This document shows, in pieces, positions 25,878 through 36,328 of a DNA stretch of 64,000 nt (position 1 is its first letter; each line of letters starts with the position of its first letter). The position numbers and the translations under genes are program-made. Source of the stretch: Chenopodium formosanum (lineage: Eukaryota > Streptophyta > Magnoliopsida > Caryophyllales > Amaranthaceae); assembly GCA_024500155.1 (NCBI GenBank), contig CM044877.1, positions 72,372,001-72,436,000 of the forward strand, given 5' to 3'. Below the pieces are notes generated by a model. That model was not told the origin of the DNA, did no database searches, and saw only the letters and a list, made by a program, of their open reading frames with translations.

Positions 25878-27191
25878 CTGCAGCTACAGTACATTCATGG
25901 ACTACTCGATCAATCTCATCTGTTGTAATGCATGGTCAAATAATACGCGCAGCCGCATCCAAAACCTACCTAGCAATCTGGAGACAGCGATTTTTAGAGT
26001 TCAATTCAGCAAATTAAATGGAAAAGGGCAATAGAGTATCACGGTAAGCTGATTGTAGATAACATCAAGACCTAGCCAAGACTTCCTACCAAAGGTGAAC
26101 AGTCAGTCCACAAATGCTAGCTAATCGAGAGGATAGTAACGTCTTACACTATTCCAAAGACAATCAACTATCCAAAACCCTTACCCCACCCCCACTGGAA
26201 GGTGGTAGTAAACAATACATAAGGCGTCTAGGATGAATACCATTATTCAAGGGTAAGCTTATATATACAAATGTCACATGAAATAGGCTTGTAAAACCAC
26301 TAACAACACAATTGATCTAGAATAGTGAACCTAATGCAGTTTCACTAAGATCAACGTAATGTAAACTTACCATTCTCCAGCAAGGTTACCCACACATGTA
26401 ATTATACAGCTGTTTAGAACCAAATCCACTCTAGTCTATAGCTTTCATAAGATATCATAAGCTAACACTTAAAATTAGTAATTAGACTTGTATCAAACAT
26501 ATCTTCCATCTAAGAAGATACTTCGTATGAAACAAAAGAGATAAAATGCTTTGCAAGTTTGCATCATCACAAGGACAACCTCATGGGATTTCAATTTATA
26601 TTTATAAGCACTACAAAACACTCACAGATATGAAGCACTCTTTAAAAAGCAAAAAAATTCTAAGGACTTGCAATAATATAAACCAAAATAAACAAAATGA
26701 ACTTACCTTGCAAGTCTCCCTCATTCTCTATATCAGCTCTGGAGTTTTAATCTTCAAAATAAGAAGCCAATAAGAAAACAAAAAAGGATAATAATTTTTT
26801 TAAAAAAAAGAGTTCATTGGACAATTAATCTCTATAAGTCTACCCAAGTATGAGGAGCCAAGTAATAAAGCATACCTCGACAATGTGCTGCAGGCTGCTC
26901 TCAGGCTCAATCTTAGGGGTACCCTATATGTATTAAAAGTATCTCATAAAGACTTCATAAGTTGCAGATTGATAAATATCAGAGCTCATATATTGGTGCA
27001 TATAGGAAAACAAGTATCTCCAAGGGGTCATCATCATTGTCTAATCGTCAGTACTTGTCTAAAAACCAACATTCAAGGGATATACACTTGTTGACAATAG
27101 AAAGAAAAAACTTACATCCATATCCCAATCAGGTAGCTCAATGTGCTTTGGTATAGTATGGTAACTTGATATGGGGTACGACCTTAATGAT
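25878..27191 (-). pseudogene. MAP1A: Methionine aminopeptidase 1 fragment, four exons with stops
   Basis: Four minus-strand exons in correct order and phase match the region before and at the start of the catalytic domain of plant type-1 methionine aminopeptidase (cytosolic MAP1A-like), the metalloenzyme removing initiator methionine. They are 27191-27116 (ends IPKHIELPDWDMD), 26923-26876 (GTPKIEPESSLQHIVE), 26751-26707 (IKTPEL, stop, RMRETCK) and 25977-25878 (VLDAAARII, stop, ITTDEIDRVVHE). All have AG acceptor and GT donor dinucleotides, so genomic DNA was copied rather than cDNA. Three in-frame stops (one in exon 3, two in exon 4) and the absence of the metal-binding exons show it is dead. 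It was probably captured by a Helitron or Pack-type transposon. Confidence 0.85.
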
Positions 27192-27404
27192 CTACATGGA
27201 AAAAGGTTGCAGTTCAGTAAAGGTCAAAATTTATGAGATGTCAACACCAAGATGCATGTTTTCATTCATAACCACAGTAATAGTAAATCATAGTTTAAAC
27301 ATATACAAAATTATAAGTAAAAATAAGGGTTATAATCAGAAATGTATCCACAAAAGAGTAATGTTGACATGATACTCCGTCCAATTGAAATACGGAAGTT
27401 TTGA

Positions 27405-27484
27405 AGTCTGAGATTGTCCTTTTTGTAAGCAATTAAGCCAAACTAGTCTGAGATTGTCCTTTTTGTAAGCAATTAAGCCAAACT
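27405..27484. repeat. Tandem duplication of 40 bp
   Basis: AGTCTGAGATTGTCC, then TTTTTGTAAGCAATTAAGCC, then AAACT occurs twice in tandem at 27405 and 27445. Confidence 0.9.
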
Positions 27485-27489
27485 TCACT

Positions 27490-28238
27490 TTTTGCATTTG
27501 AATGCACTGATTTATGAGAGCTCCAAGATTCCTTGAAACACTCCTTGGAACTACAATAGGTAAAAGTTTGTCAATCAACAGGCTAAAAATAAATAGAAAA
27601 ACATGATTATGTATCAACCATTTTATCTATGCACCCTTGAAGCATAGATGCCAGCTAGAAAGTCAGTAATGGCAGGAACACCCTACTTAAAGTAATACCC
27701 TCGCCCCTCAAGCTACATCACCTTCTCATTTTCAAAGTCTTGAAGAATAATACTCCGTAATAAATAAGGCTTAGAGAACTAAAGAGTGCAATGACATAAT
27801 TAAAGCTTCCAAGTACAAATATAATTACAAAATCACAAACAAAGCCCCATATAAATTTTGACTATTTTATAGTAGCAAAAGGAAGAGAAAAAAAAAAAAA
27901 CAAAGGAAACAAAAGAAAGGCTAACTTGGAATTTATTTGTTCAAATCAATTGAGCTCTAATCCTCAAAAAAAATTTAAATGAAATTTTTCAATCAAACTC
28001 TAACAAAGATATGGGATCTAATATATCTAATTACGATTTTAATGTGTGTGTGATGAAGTTTTCCTAATTATGTCATTCAATTTGAATACGGAATTGAATT
28101 AAAGTACAATTCATAATTCTGCCATAGTCTCATTCATAATAAACTAACTTTTATTGAGTATGTTTCCAACATCATGGATTTTAATAATCTAAATTGGGTT
28201 AATTAACATCACCACGGGCAAGACACAACGCAGCACAA
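27490..28238. other. No recognisable gene
   Basis: AT-rich DNA that could include introns of the captured methionine aminopeptidase fragment or Helitron flank. I see no coding or structural signal. Confidence 0.4.
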
Positions 28239-28246
28239 GGTATGAC

Positions 28247-29050
28247 CAATGATGCACGGGTACGGCTCTGGGCTGCCGTCTCCCGTACCCGAAACGTCTC
28301 GGAGACGGGTACGCGACGGGGACGGCTAGGATACGTCCCCAATCCGTCCCCATCAAAAGTGGTACGGCACGTCATTTTGGGGACGGCTAGGGTCTTGATC
28401 GGATACGTTTCGGGTACAGGAAATCCAAAATTCCACCGTACCCAAGAAGCCCAGCCCAATTTTTTTTTTAAAAAAACCCCAAATCAGAACAAAACTTATC
28501 TCATACTCGATTTCCCCCAATTCTCACAAACCCTAAAACTTCGAACTCCTTCATCTTCTCCTTCCCTGTGCGATTTGATTGACGGCGGCGACCCGGAGAC
28601 TCACATGGAGGCTGCAACAACCGACGCCTGGTTCAAGGCGGCGCCGGAGACCCACCTTCTTCTTCGCTGGAGACCCACCTGCGAGGCATCCTGCTTTTCT
28701 GAGTTTTTTCTTTCTTTCTGACTCTCTTCTTTCTTTCTTTCTGTAAGTCTTTTGTTTTCTTTTTTAATTGTTTTATTTGTTGTTGATAATATAGTGAATT
28801 GTAGTGACATTAAATGAGAATGTCAGTAGGTAATTTTTTTTTTTTTTACATTGTGCAGTTGAATGGAGTCTCAAAATGTTGGTAGTGGGTATGTTAATAT
28901 TTTTTTTTTTTTTTTTATTGGATTTATATTTTGCTGATTTTTTTTTTCCGTATCCGAGCCGTACCCGTATTTTGAAAAAAAAAATTTGCCGTATCCCGTC
29001 CCCATATCCGTACCCGTTTTTGTCCCCGTATCCGTATCAGTGCAACCTAG
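28247..29050. mobile_element. Non-autonomous hAT element with perfect 8 bp target duplication
   Basis: GGTATGAC occurs directly before 28247 and directly after 29050. The ends are CAATGATGCACGGGTACGG and, reverse-complemented, CTAGGTTGCACTGATACGG. These are imperfect inverted repeats sharing TGCAC and TACGG. Subterminal GTACCCG / CGGGTACGG words are repeated on both sides. A GC-rich stretch at 28575-28700 may be a captured exon. No transposase is visible. The 28242-28721 plus-strand frame runs across the end of the element and is not a gene. Confidence 0.8.
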
Positions 29051-29058
29051 GGTATGAC

Positions 29059-29504
29059 TATACAACAATCAACCCAATTTCTGAATTATAAAATTCTTTA
29101 ATACAACCCTAAAAGTAAATGATCGAAGGATAACTTAGCAAATTTGTAATTAGTAAAGAGTAGCTCAACCAAAAGTAAGAACAAAAATCAAAAAATCATA
29201 ATTACTAAGGGTTCATTTGGCATCACTGTGGTTTTCTGTTTTTTTGTCTAATTTCCAACCCAATTAGAATCAAATTAAAATATTTTGTAGATAAAAAGAT
29301 ATGTCCAAAATAGTGGAAGGATGTCAGTTTTGGATAAAGTTTCATGTCTCATTCATATCTTTTTCGTTATAACTCGGATTTAATATTATAATATATCATT
29401 GGAAAGATAATTTCAAGATCTATCCAACCATATAAAATTTGGATAAATGTTATGAGCCACGAAAATAAAATCTGAACATATTCCACTTCGTACAAAACAA
29501 GGAT
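29059..29504. other. Unassigned AT-rich sequence, possibly diverged LTR
   Basis: The phrase AACCCAATTAGAATCAAATT near 29258 is the reverse complement of a phrase in the LTR fragment at 32930, so part of this may be a very diverged minus-strand LTR. No gene is seen. Confidence 0.3.
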
Positions 29505-29989
29505 TCTTAAAAGGAGTAGTTTTATTCAATTTCAAACTCTTTAAAACATAATTATCAATCTTAACTCCATTAGGATTTAAAAGAACCTTCTAGAGTATTC
29601 TAAAAGACTATAATCAATCCTAATAGCTTTAGGAATGATAATTAATAATATGCCCTCCTCTAGATCATTGGGCCGCATATAAAAACCAAATCGGGCCCAG
29701 TTTAGTAAATTGGCCATAACTTCCTCAATATTCATCGGAATTGGGCTTATAATATATCGTTGGAAAGCTCTTGTCAAGCCCCATCCAACTACACTATTAT
29801 TGGACCCATATAATGGACCAATCAAACTGGATTGACTGTTTTCTTAAAATAAGTTTTCAAAAACAGAGAGAAGAGAAAAGAAATTAAAACTTTCAGCAAC
29901 ACTAGACTTTCCACACTTTCGATTATGATTCGACGTGAAAGGTACTCATCACTGGGTTTGGTTTTGGGGAGACACATTTGGGTGTCTAC
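29505..29989 (-). repeat. 5' part of a minus-strand Tat-like LTR
   Basis: Read on the minus strand it begins TGTAGACACCCAAATGTGTC and follows the first about 450 bp of the LTRs of A and B (CAAACCCAGTGATGAG, TGATTCGACGTGAAAGG in reverse, GGGCTTGACAAG, TTCTAGAAGGTTC). It could be the missing first half of the LTR of H, but the 5 bp flanking it (ATAAT) do not match the CCTAT next to H, so I leave it separate. Confidence 0.65.
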
Positions 29990-31608
29990 AATAATAATTA
30001 CAACTAAAGAAACTAACATACAACTATTGAAACCATAAACACATAAAGGGAAGAGAGAGAAACTAAGGATAAGACTTGCTCACCCTTGACGCGTGCTTCT
30101 CACGAACCCCGAGTACGAACACGAAAAACCTTTAGACCCACAAGTGTAAGCCCTCCTCCGTCTCACACCCTCGCACCTGAACTGGCCCCTACCTCGTAGC
30201 TTAATTAGACGAGGGTAGACCGAGTAAAACTAAAGTTTTACGAACTTAAAGGCTTTCTCACTCTTTTTGGAAATACCTTATTGAGTTCAACTTAAGTGAA
30301 TAATTCCAATACCTAAGGTGCGTATTTATAGGGAAATGCTCGTAAAAACTTCAATCAACTTTCCATGTGGGAGAGTTGTTGAAATGAGAAAATGAGTATT
30401 AATTTATTTCCAAATTAAACTCATTTCATAAATCAATTGGAAAACAACAAGTGGAAAATGGTGAGCGAGGGTAGGTGAGGTCCACAAGGGAGGACAATAA
30501 ATCCCCTTGCTCCCCAAGCAATCCCACCTCACACAAAACGGGCTCTATCATAACCGACCAACTGTCTGACTGCCTTAATTACCAAGGCTACTGGCTAGCG
30601 CTTAGTCCCTTGAATTGGCTGGGCCTGCCTTGCTGGCCCATGCCACACTAGTTTGTAACAGCAAGCCACGGAAATATACAGGCTGCTTGTTATGCTGGGC
30701 GCTGCTATATATGCTACGCACCAAGGCTTGGTGTTAGCAGCAAACTTGCGGGGCCTGCTCACATGCTTGTGTCAAGGCCAGACACCCTAGCAACGCATGA
30801 TGCATGTTAGTGCCCGGTATGCGAGCGAATGGCTCACCAGTCGGCAAACATGCTTGGCCATCAAGCCTAACACGCACATGCATGATGGGCTTGCGGCACA
30901 GCCGTGCCTTGTAGCTAATTGCCTTGGCTAGCCAAGCTCTCGTATGGCTTGGCCAATATAAGGATATGGTTTAGTGTTGACTTGCTGTTTGACTAATTTC
31001 TTGTCTCATCGATAAAATCGACTTGACATTTGGCTTTGACTAGTTTGTAAAATCTCTATCGATAAGATTAAGACCGCTTCCGTTCAGTACATAATCCGAC
31101 GTTTTAGTTTGTAAAATCTCTATCGATGTATTTAATCTTTTGGATTAATTCGTCGCCTTTGTTAGGTTACACGATTGGGTGTGACCTGAAAGGTTCAATC
31201 AAGAGCAAATTGTAATATTAATATTACTGAACGGAAGCGGTCTTTATCTAGGCATTCATAATTTGACCTCACTGAATAAATAGCTTTCCTAATTAATCCC
31301 GAACCCTCTATCGGAATAATACACTTTAGTTCGAAGGACACATTCCTTTCAGAATTACTCTTCCTTGGGAGTAATCCAACTATCGAACACAGCCACACTT
31401 CAATACTTTACCAATAAGTTTAGCCAATTAACATTGGCTTTCTTGTCTACCATAATTTTATTGTAGTATTACAATTTAACGTATTATTATGAGCAACCAC
31501 TAAATTGGTAAGATATAAGTCGTGTAATGTAATTCCACATGAAATGCAATGACATGTTTTTAACTTGACCAAAGAGGGGTTTAACATTATTATGTAGAAG
31601 TGAAGGTC
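29990..31608. other. Unassigned repeat-like sequence with a 20 bp inverted repeat
   Basis: A TATA-like TATTTATAGGG near 30325, a GC-rich word-repetitive stretch (30480-30960, many GCTTGG, GGCCTGC and GCATG words) and a perfect 20 bp inverted repeat: AAGACCGCTTCCGTTCAGTA at 31072-31091 and its complement at 31225-31244. GTTTGTAAAATCTCTATCGAT also occurs twice (31047 and 31109). It looks like an LTR or other mobile element of a different family. I find no domain. Confidence 0.35.
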
Positions 31609-31922
31609 CCCAATGGAGTCGCCAAATTGGAGGCATCACTCAAAGTGCGCCTATGCGGAGTCCGAAGTGAATATAGTTGGAAATCATAGAATTTTTCTTT
31701 AACATATAATGATTGGGACAAAAATTAGGGAGCTACCGACAAGTTTTATAAAAAAACTTGTAAACTGTTCTTGAATCATTAAAGGTAATCACGAAAAAGG
31801 AAAAACCGAAAGGCAACACCAATTTGATCCATACACCCCATTCATGATCCATGAGATTACTAACTCCATAGTGGTCTTGAACCATAACTGGATATTCAGA
31901 GATGATAATATGGATTGAGTCA
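31609..31922 (-). mobile_element. Element E: PBS and 3' end of a minus-strand LTR related to C
   Basis: On the minus strand the LTR ends ..TGATGCCTCCA at 31628, followed by TTTGGCGACTCCATTGGGGA (PBS, 31626-31609). The end resembles the end of the C LTR (GCGACGCCTACA). The LTR is cut at 31923, where element F begins. Confidence 0.6.
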
Positions 31923-32514
31923 TGTAAGGAATATTTGAAGCATCAACTTTGAGCCTCAATGTGATCGTGCATTTAAGCATGGTGGCGTCCAATGTTAAGG
32001 AATCTAGAGCAAAAGAGTCGCCAACAAGTTTTAGAAACTTGTAAACCGTCCACGGGTGTAAAGGTTACACTCCATTCACGATCACAACTATTGCTAAATC
32101 CATAGTAATCTGGAACCATGACTGGATATTCGGGGATGATGGTATGAATAACCTAAAATAGATTAAACCTGCCCTAAATTGGCCTCTACTTAATTCTTAT
32201 GATATTCATGAGCGCTTTCCATCAACATACATATATCAAATTAATCCTACGCGTATTTAATCTACGTCGGTTGATTAGTAATGCACAAATAAATCTATTA
32301 TTGGTGATCACTTGAATTAAAATCATATTAGCCTAGATTCAAATTATTAATAATCTTATTAGGCGTGATTTCAAGTACAAATTCTCTTTAAACCTAGATA
32401 AAGGGGCGTGATCAAGAAATAACAATAAATCATGAATAATCAAGAAATGTATAATTGACACAACAATCATCATCATCATAATAATATCATAAAACATTAT
32501 TAGCAAGATACTAG
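31923..32514 (-). repeat. Element F: minus-strand Tat-like LTR 3' end inside E
   Basis: TGTAAGGAATATTTGAAGC at 31923 is a diverged copy of the LTR end TGTAGGGAATATTTCAAGC seen at 11283 and 32946. The LTR continues for about 590 bp (GAGTCGCCAACAAG, CCTCTACTT, GTTGGTTGA-like phrases) and is cut at 32515, where G begins. Confidence 0.65.
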
Positions 32515-32945
32515 TGTAGACACCTAAAAATGTCTCCCCAAAACCAAACCCGATGATGAACAATCTTTCACCGCCACTATTGTTCGGGTTGATTAATTAT
32601 TTAATCTTTGGAGTGCTTAAATCCATGTTCTATCCAAAACATTTCATAAACCAATCCATTTCCTAGCTCATTTCCCTAAACCATAGCTAGTTTTCCTCTT
32701 TTCGTGTCCACATTACAAAGCCGAGAGAAATTGATTTTGTGGCATAATAATTTTGATTCAATTATTATTTGGTTGTATAGGCCTTTAAATAAGATTTCCA
32801 ACCATATACCATAAGCCCAATTCCAATTTAAAATGAAGAATATATGAGCAAAACACTAAACTCGGCCCAAAATCGACACTCTTCTACTAAAACGGCCATA
32901 TCTTAAAATCTAAAAATGATTTTGACCTGATTCTAATTGGGTTGG
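32515..32945 (+). repeat. Element G: first 430 bp of a C-type LTR inside F
   Basis: TGTAGACACCTAAAAATGTC at 32515 equals the start of the C LTR at 2802. ACTAG precedes it and is the presumed target copy. The LTR is interrupted at 32946 by D. Confidence 0.7.
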
Positions 32946-33118
32946 TGTAGGGAATATTTCAAGCATTATCCCAAGCTTGAACCCCACTGTGATCATACAC
33001 TAAAGTACGGTGGCGTCCAAAGGGAAAGAAGATAGAGCAAAAGAGTCGCCAACAAGTTTTAGGAACTTGTAAACCGTTCACAGGGTGAAGGTTACACCCC
33101 TTAACGATCCAGGAGATC

Positions 33119-34756
33119 CACTACTAGAATCCGGGCAAATAGCGACAATTTTTCTACGATAGCCAACAAAACTGTCGTAATTTTTAAATTTTACGACGGT
33201 TTTTGTTTTTGTCGCAATATTACGACAGTTTTCTAGTCTGTCGTTGATTTTCGACGATTTTTGGCCAATAAAACTGTCGTAATAGACATTAAAAATAATT
33301 GTAAATTTTTTTAATATTTGCGACAGCTTTAAACTGTCGCAGATTACGACGATTTTTAAAACCGTCGTAATCTGCGACAGTTAAAAGCTGTCGCAGAGTT
33401 GTTTTTTTCAAAAAAAAAAAACATACGCTATATAAATACCCTCACAATCCCACACTAAACCCTAATAATGTATCTTCCGGCGATTCATTACTCCTCTCCC
33501 TATCAGTTTCTCTCTCCTCTTTCATTTTTTTTTCTTCTCTCTTTCTCAGATCATCTCCCCTCTTCTCCTCCTCTCTTTCCTCTCTTTTTCTTCCTCCTCT
33601 CTTTTTCCTCTCTTTTCCTTTCTCCTCTTTATTTCTCATCCTCCATTCTTTTCTTACTCGTACTCATCCTTCTTTCTACTTAATGCTGAGGGGTTTATTT
33701 AGTCATATTCATATTTTTAAAGTTCAATATCGTGATGGTGAGGTTTTTCTAGCCAAATTGGACCATAAAAATTCCAGATCTGGAGTTTTTAGGGTCGAAT
33801 TTGACCATTAAAACTCAAAGAAGAGGAAAGTTTCAAAGGTATGTTAATTATTTTTCATTCATCTTCATTTGATTTTAGTTTAAATTGTTAGATCTTGTTA
33901 TTTTGTCATTTATTTTCGTTTGATTTTTCTTGGCATTTTTATTTGAATTTTGTACCGTTTTTGATAATTTAAGTTATTTCATTAACGTTTTTGTTTGATT
34001 TATTCTTGGTTTTGGATTATTTGATGTATATTTGTATTTCTTGTTTGTTATTTTTATGTATTTGTTTTATATTTTCATTTATCTTTTGTTATTATGTTGG
34101 TTTTTTTTTTTTTTTTTGTTTGTTGGGGTTTAATTTTTAGATCTTAATGTTTATTTTTTTGGGTGCAGGGTTAGGGGGTTGTCGGTGGTTAATGTAAGGG
34201 GGAATTGTTGGATTTTAGATTTTTTTGGTTTAATTTCAGATCTAGGGTGGTTTGTGGGTTTATGTGTTTTCTGCGCTAAATTTGGTGGTTTTGGGTGGTA
34301 GTGCAAAGTGTGTGGCGGCTCTAGGTGGTTTTTGGTGGAGGTTGGTGGTGGTTATAGGTTATGCGACTGGGCTATTGTGGGTAAGGGTTAAAGGAGGGAT
34401 GTGGCTGGGTTGAGGGATTTCGTTTTTTTTTTATTTATTTTTATTTTTTTGCGACGGCTTTTAGCTGTCGTTAAAGTTGGTTTTGCGACAGTTTTCATGG
34501 CTGTCGTAGTTTGCGACGGTTTTTAGCTGTCGCAGATTAATTATTACGACAAAAAATAAAATTGTCGCTGATATTAGTAAAATCGTCATAAAAAAGGTTT
34601 ACGACAGTCAAACTGTCGCAAAAATAAAATTTTGCGACAACTGTGATTGCGACAAACGGTTTACGACAGTTGACTGTCGCAACTATTTTTTGCGACGGTT
34701 TTTACTATTTTTGCGACAAATTTTGGCTGTCGCAAAATAGTTTATTTCTTGTAGTG
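33119..34756. mobile_element. Non-autonomous CACTA element (1638 bp) with ATC duplication
   Basis: The ends are CACTACTAGAATCCGGGC and TTTATTTCTTGTAGTG, flanked by ATC on both sides (33116-33118 and 34757-34759). Both subterminal regions are packed with GCGACAG(C/T)TTT and its complement AAACTGTCGTAA (33140-33400 and 34450-34740), the classical CACTA transposase-binding arrangement. The interior holds a C/T-rich leader-like stretch (33470-33650) and GT-rich sequence but no transposase. Confidence 0.85.
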
Positions 34757-35196
34757 ATCGTCAACTCCAATACGTCTGGAACCATGGCTGGTAGTTCGGG
34801 GATGTAGGTACAAATCCAACCTAAAAGAGATTGAACCTGCCCTAATAATAGGCCTCTACTTTATTCTGATCGTATTCATGTGCGCTTTCTGACTAACATG
34901 CAATCAATAGGTTCAGCCCTAAACCTGTTTATCTATGTTGGTTGAATATTAATGCACAAATAAATCTATTATTGGCGATCACTTGAATTATAATCAAATT
35001 AACCCTAAACAAGATTATTAATTATCTTATATAAGCGTGATTACAAGTACCAATTCCCTTTAAACATGCATAAAAGGCGTGATCAAGCAATAAAAATAAA
35101 ATATAATCAAGCAACATAATAATCATCAAAATAATAATTAAAATAATCATAATTATCATAATCATGTTAAAGCATAATAAAAATAACAAGATCCTA

Positions 35197-35386
35197 GGGC
35201 CTGTTCTGTTCCGTTAAAATTCAGTTCAGTTCAGTTCAGTTCAGTTTAGTTCTGCTCAGTTCAGTTCAGTTCAGTTCTTAATTTATGTCTAATGATATTG
35301 CTAATGATATAAAGCCAAATTTCATTCTTTTAAGCTTTTATTACAACGACAACAACAACAAAAACAACAACAACAACAACAACAAC

Positions 35387-35442
<56 letters not shown>

Positions 35443-35484
35443 TAATAATTGAAATAATAATACTAATAATAATAATCATCAATA

Positions 35485-35558
<74 letters not shown>

Positions 35559-35848
35559 GTATATGTGTTTAAAATGTTTAGAGGTTTCAAGTTTTTAATA
35601 TATTTTCCATACATTTTATAATATATTTTCCATACATTTTATAATTATAATTATATAGTATATTTTTCGTAAATATTTTAATATGTACATTTGTATATAC
35701 ACATATGTATAGTAATAAATAATCAATAAATAATCAAAGATCACTAATCCGTAGTTAAAAATCACTAATTAATAAGTTCAATTCAGTTCAGTTCAGTTCA
35801 GTTCAGTTCAGTTCAGTTCAGCTGAGTTCAGTCAATCGGAACAGGCCC
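35197..35848. mobile_element. Tourist/Harbinger-like MITE with (GTTCA)n arrays at both ends
   Basis: Inverted termini GGGCCTGTTC and GAACAGGCCC, followed inward by TTCCG/CGGAA and then tandem GTTCA units on both sides. CTA flanks the element at both ends (35194-35196 and 35849-35851). Removing it restores the LTR phrase CCTAGGCATGATAC. The centre is an (AAC)n/(AAT)n microsatellite (35345-35555). A CCTAG 5 bp duplication with a GGCCTGTT terminus is an equally good reading, so the superfamily is uncertain. Confidence 0.7.
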
Positions 35849-36328
35849 CTAGGCATGATACTAACAAGATTAATAACAAACCCTAGCATGTCACTGAGCA
35901 ATAAAGATCAAAGCTTTAACCCTAACATGATACTAACATGAATAAATATTAGGAAGAACATAGGAAATATCATACTTTTAATCATACTTGATATTAAAGT
36001 TACCCTAGACATGATACTAGGAAGATCAAAACGCCCTAACATAACATTAGGAATCATAACAACAACCTAAGCATGATTTCTACATCATAATTACAATAAA
36101 TCAATTAAAGCACTTACTTGGATGCCTTGTACCTCTTTCTAATAACAAAATACACATGTTAGTAACTTCAAGGAAAATAATAAAATAAAAAATTAAATTA
36201 AATAATTGAAATAGAGATTTGGGACCAAACCCTCATAAATTAAAACCTTTTACGTCTAGGGCGAAGGCAACTTCGAATTATGCTAGGTGTGTCTAGGTCT
36301 TGTGAATGCGGAATTTTGTAAGAAAAGG

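Larger units (their letters stand above)
32946..36328 (-). mobile_element. Element D: minus-strand Tat-like LTR inside G, interrupted by CACTA and MITE
   Basis: It starts with the LTR end TGTAGGGAATATTTCAAGC with no PBS beside it, so this is an outer end (3' LTR or solo LTR). GTTGG (32941-32945) is the presumed target copy. LTR sequence continues at 34757-35196 and 35849-36328 around two DNA elements, and is cut at 36329 by element B. The remaining LTR should lie beyond the right end of B, outside the window. Confidence 0.75.

Noticed and set aside
28242..28721. 159-codon plus-strand frame
   Set aside because: It starts in the target duplication and runs across the terminal and subterminal repeats of a hAT element.
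29505..29989. Treating this LTR fragment as the missing first half of the H LTR
   Set aside because: Order and orientation fit, but the flanking 5 bp (ATAAT) do not match CCTAT next to H, and the sequence just before 29505 does not continue the LTR.
33468..33683. Ser/Leu/Phe-rich frame inside the CACTA element
   Set aside because: Pyrimidine-rich leader-like DNA. No motif, and biased composition on both strands.
35330..35614. Poly-Tyr/Ile/Val frame on the minus strand
   Set aside because: Translation of (AAT)n/(AAC)n in the core of a MITE.
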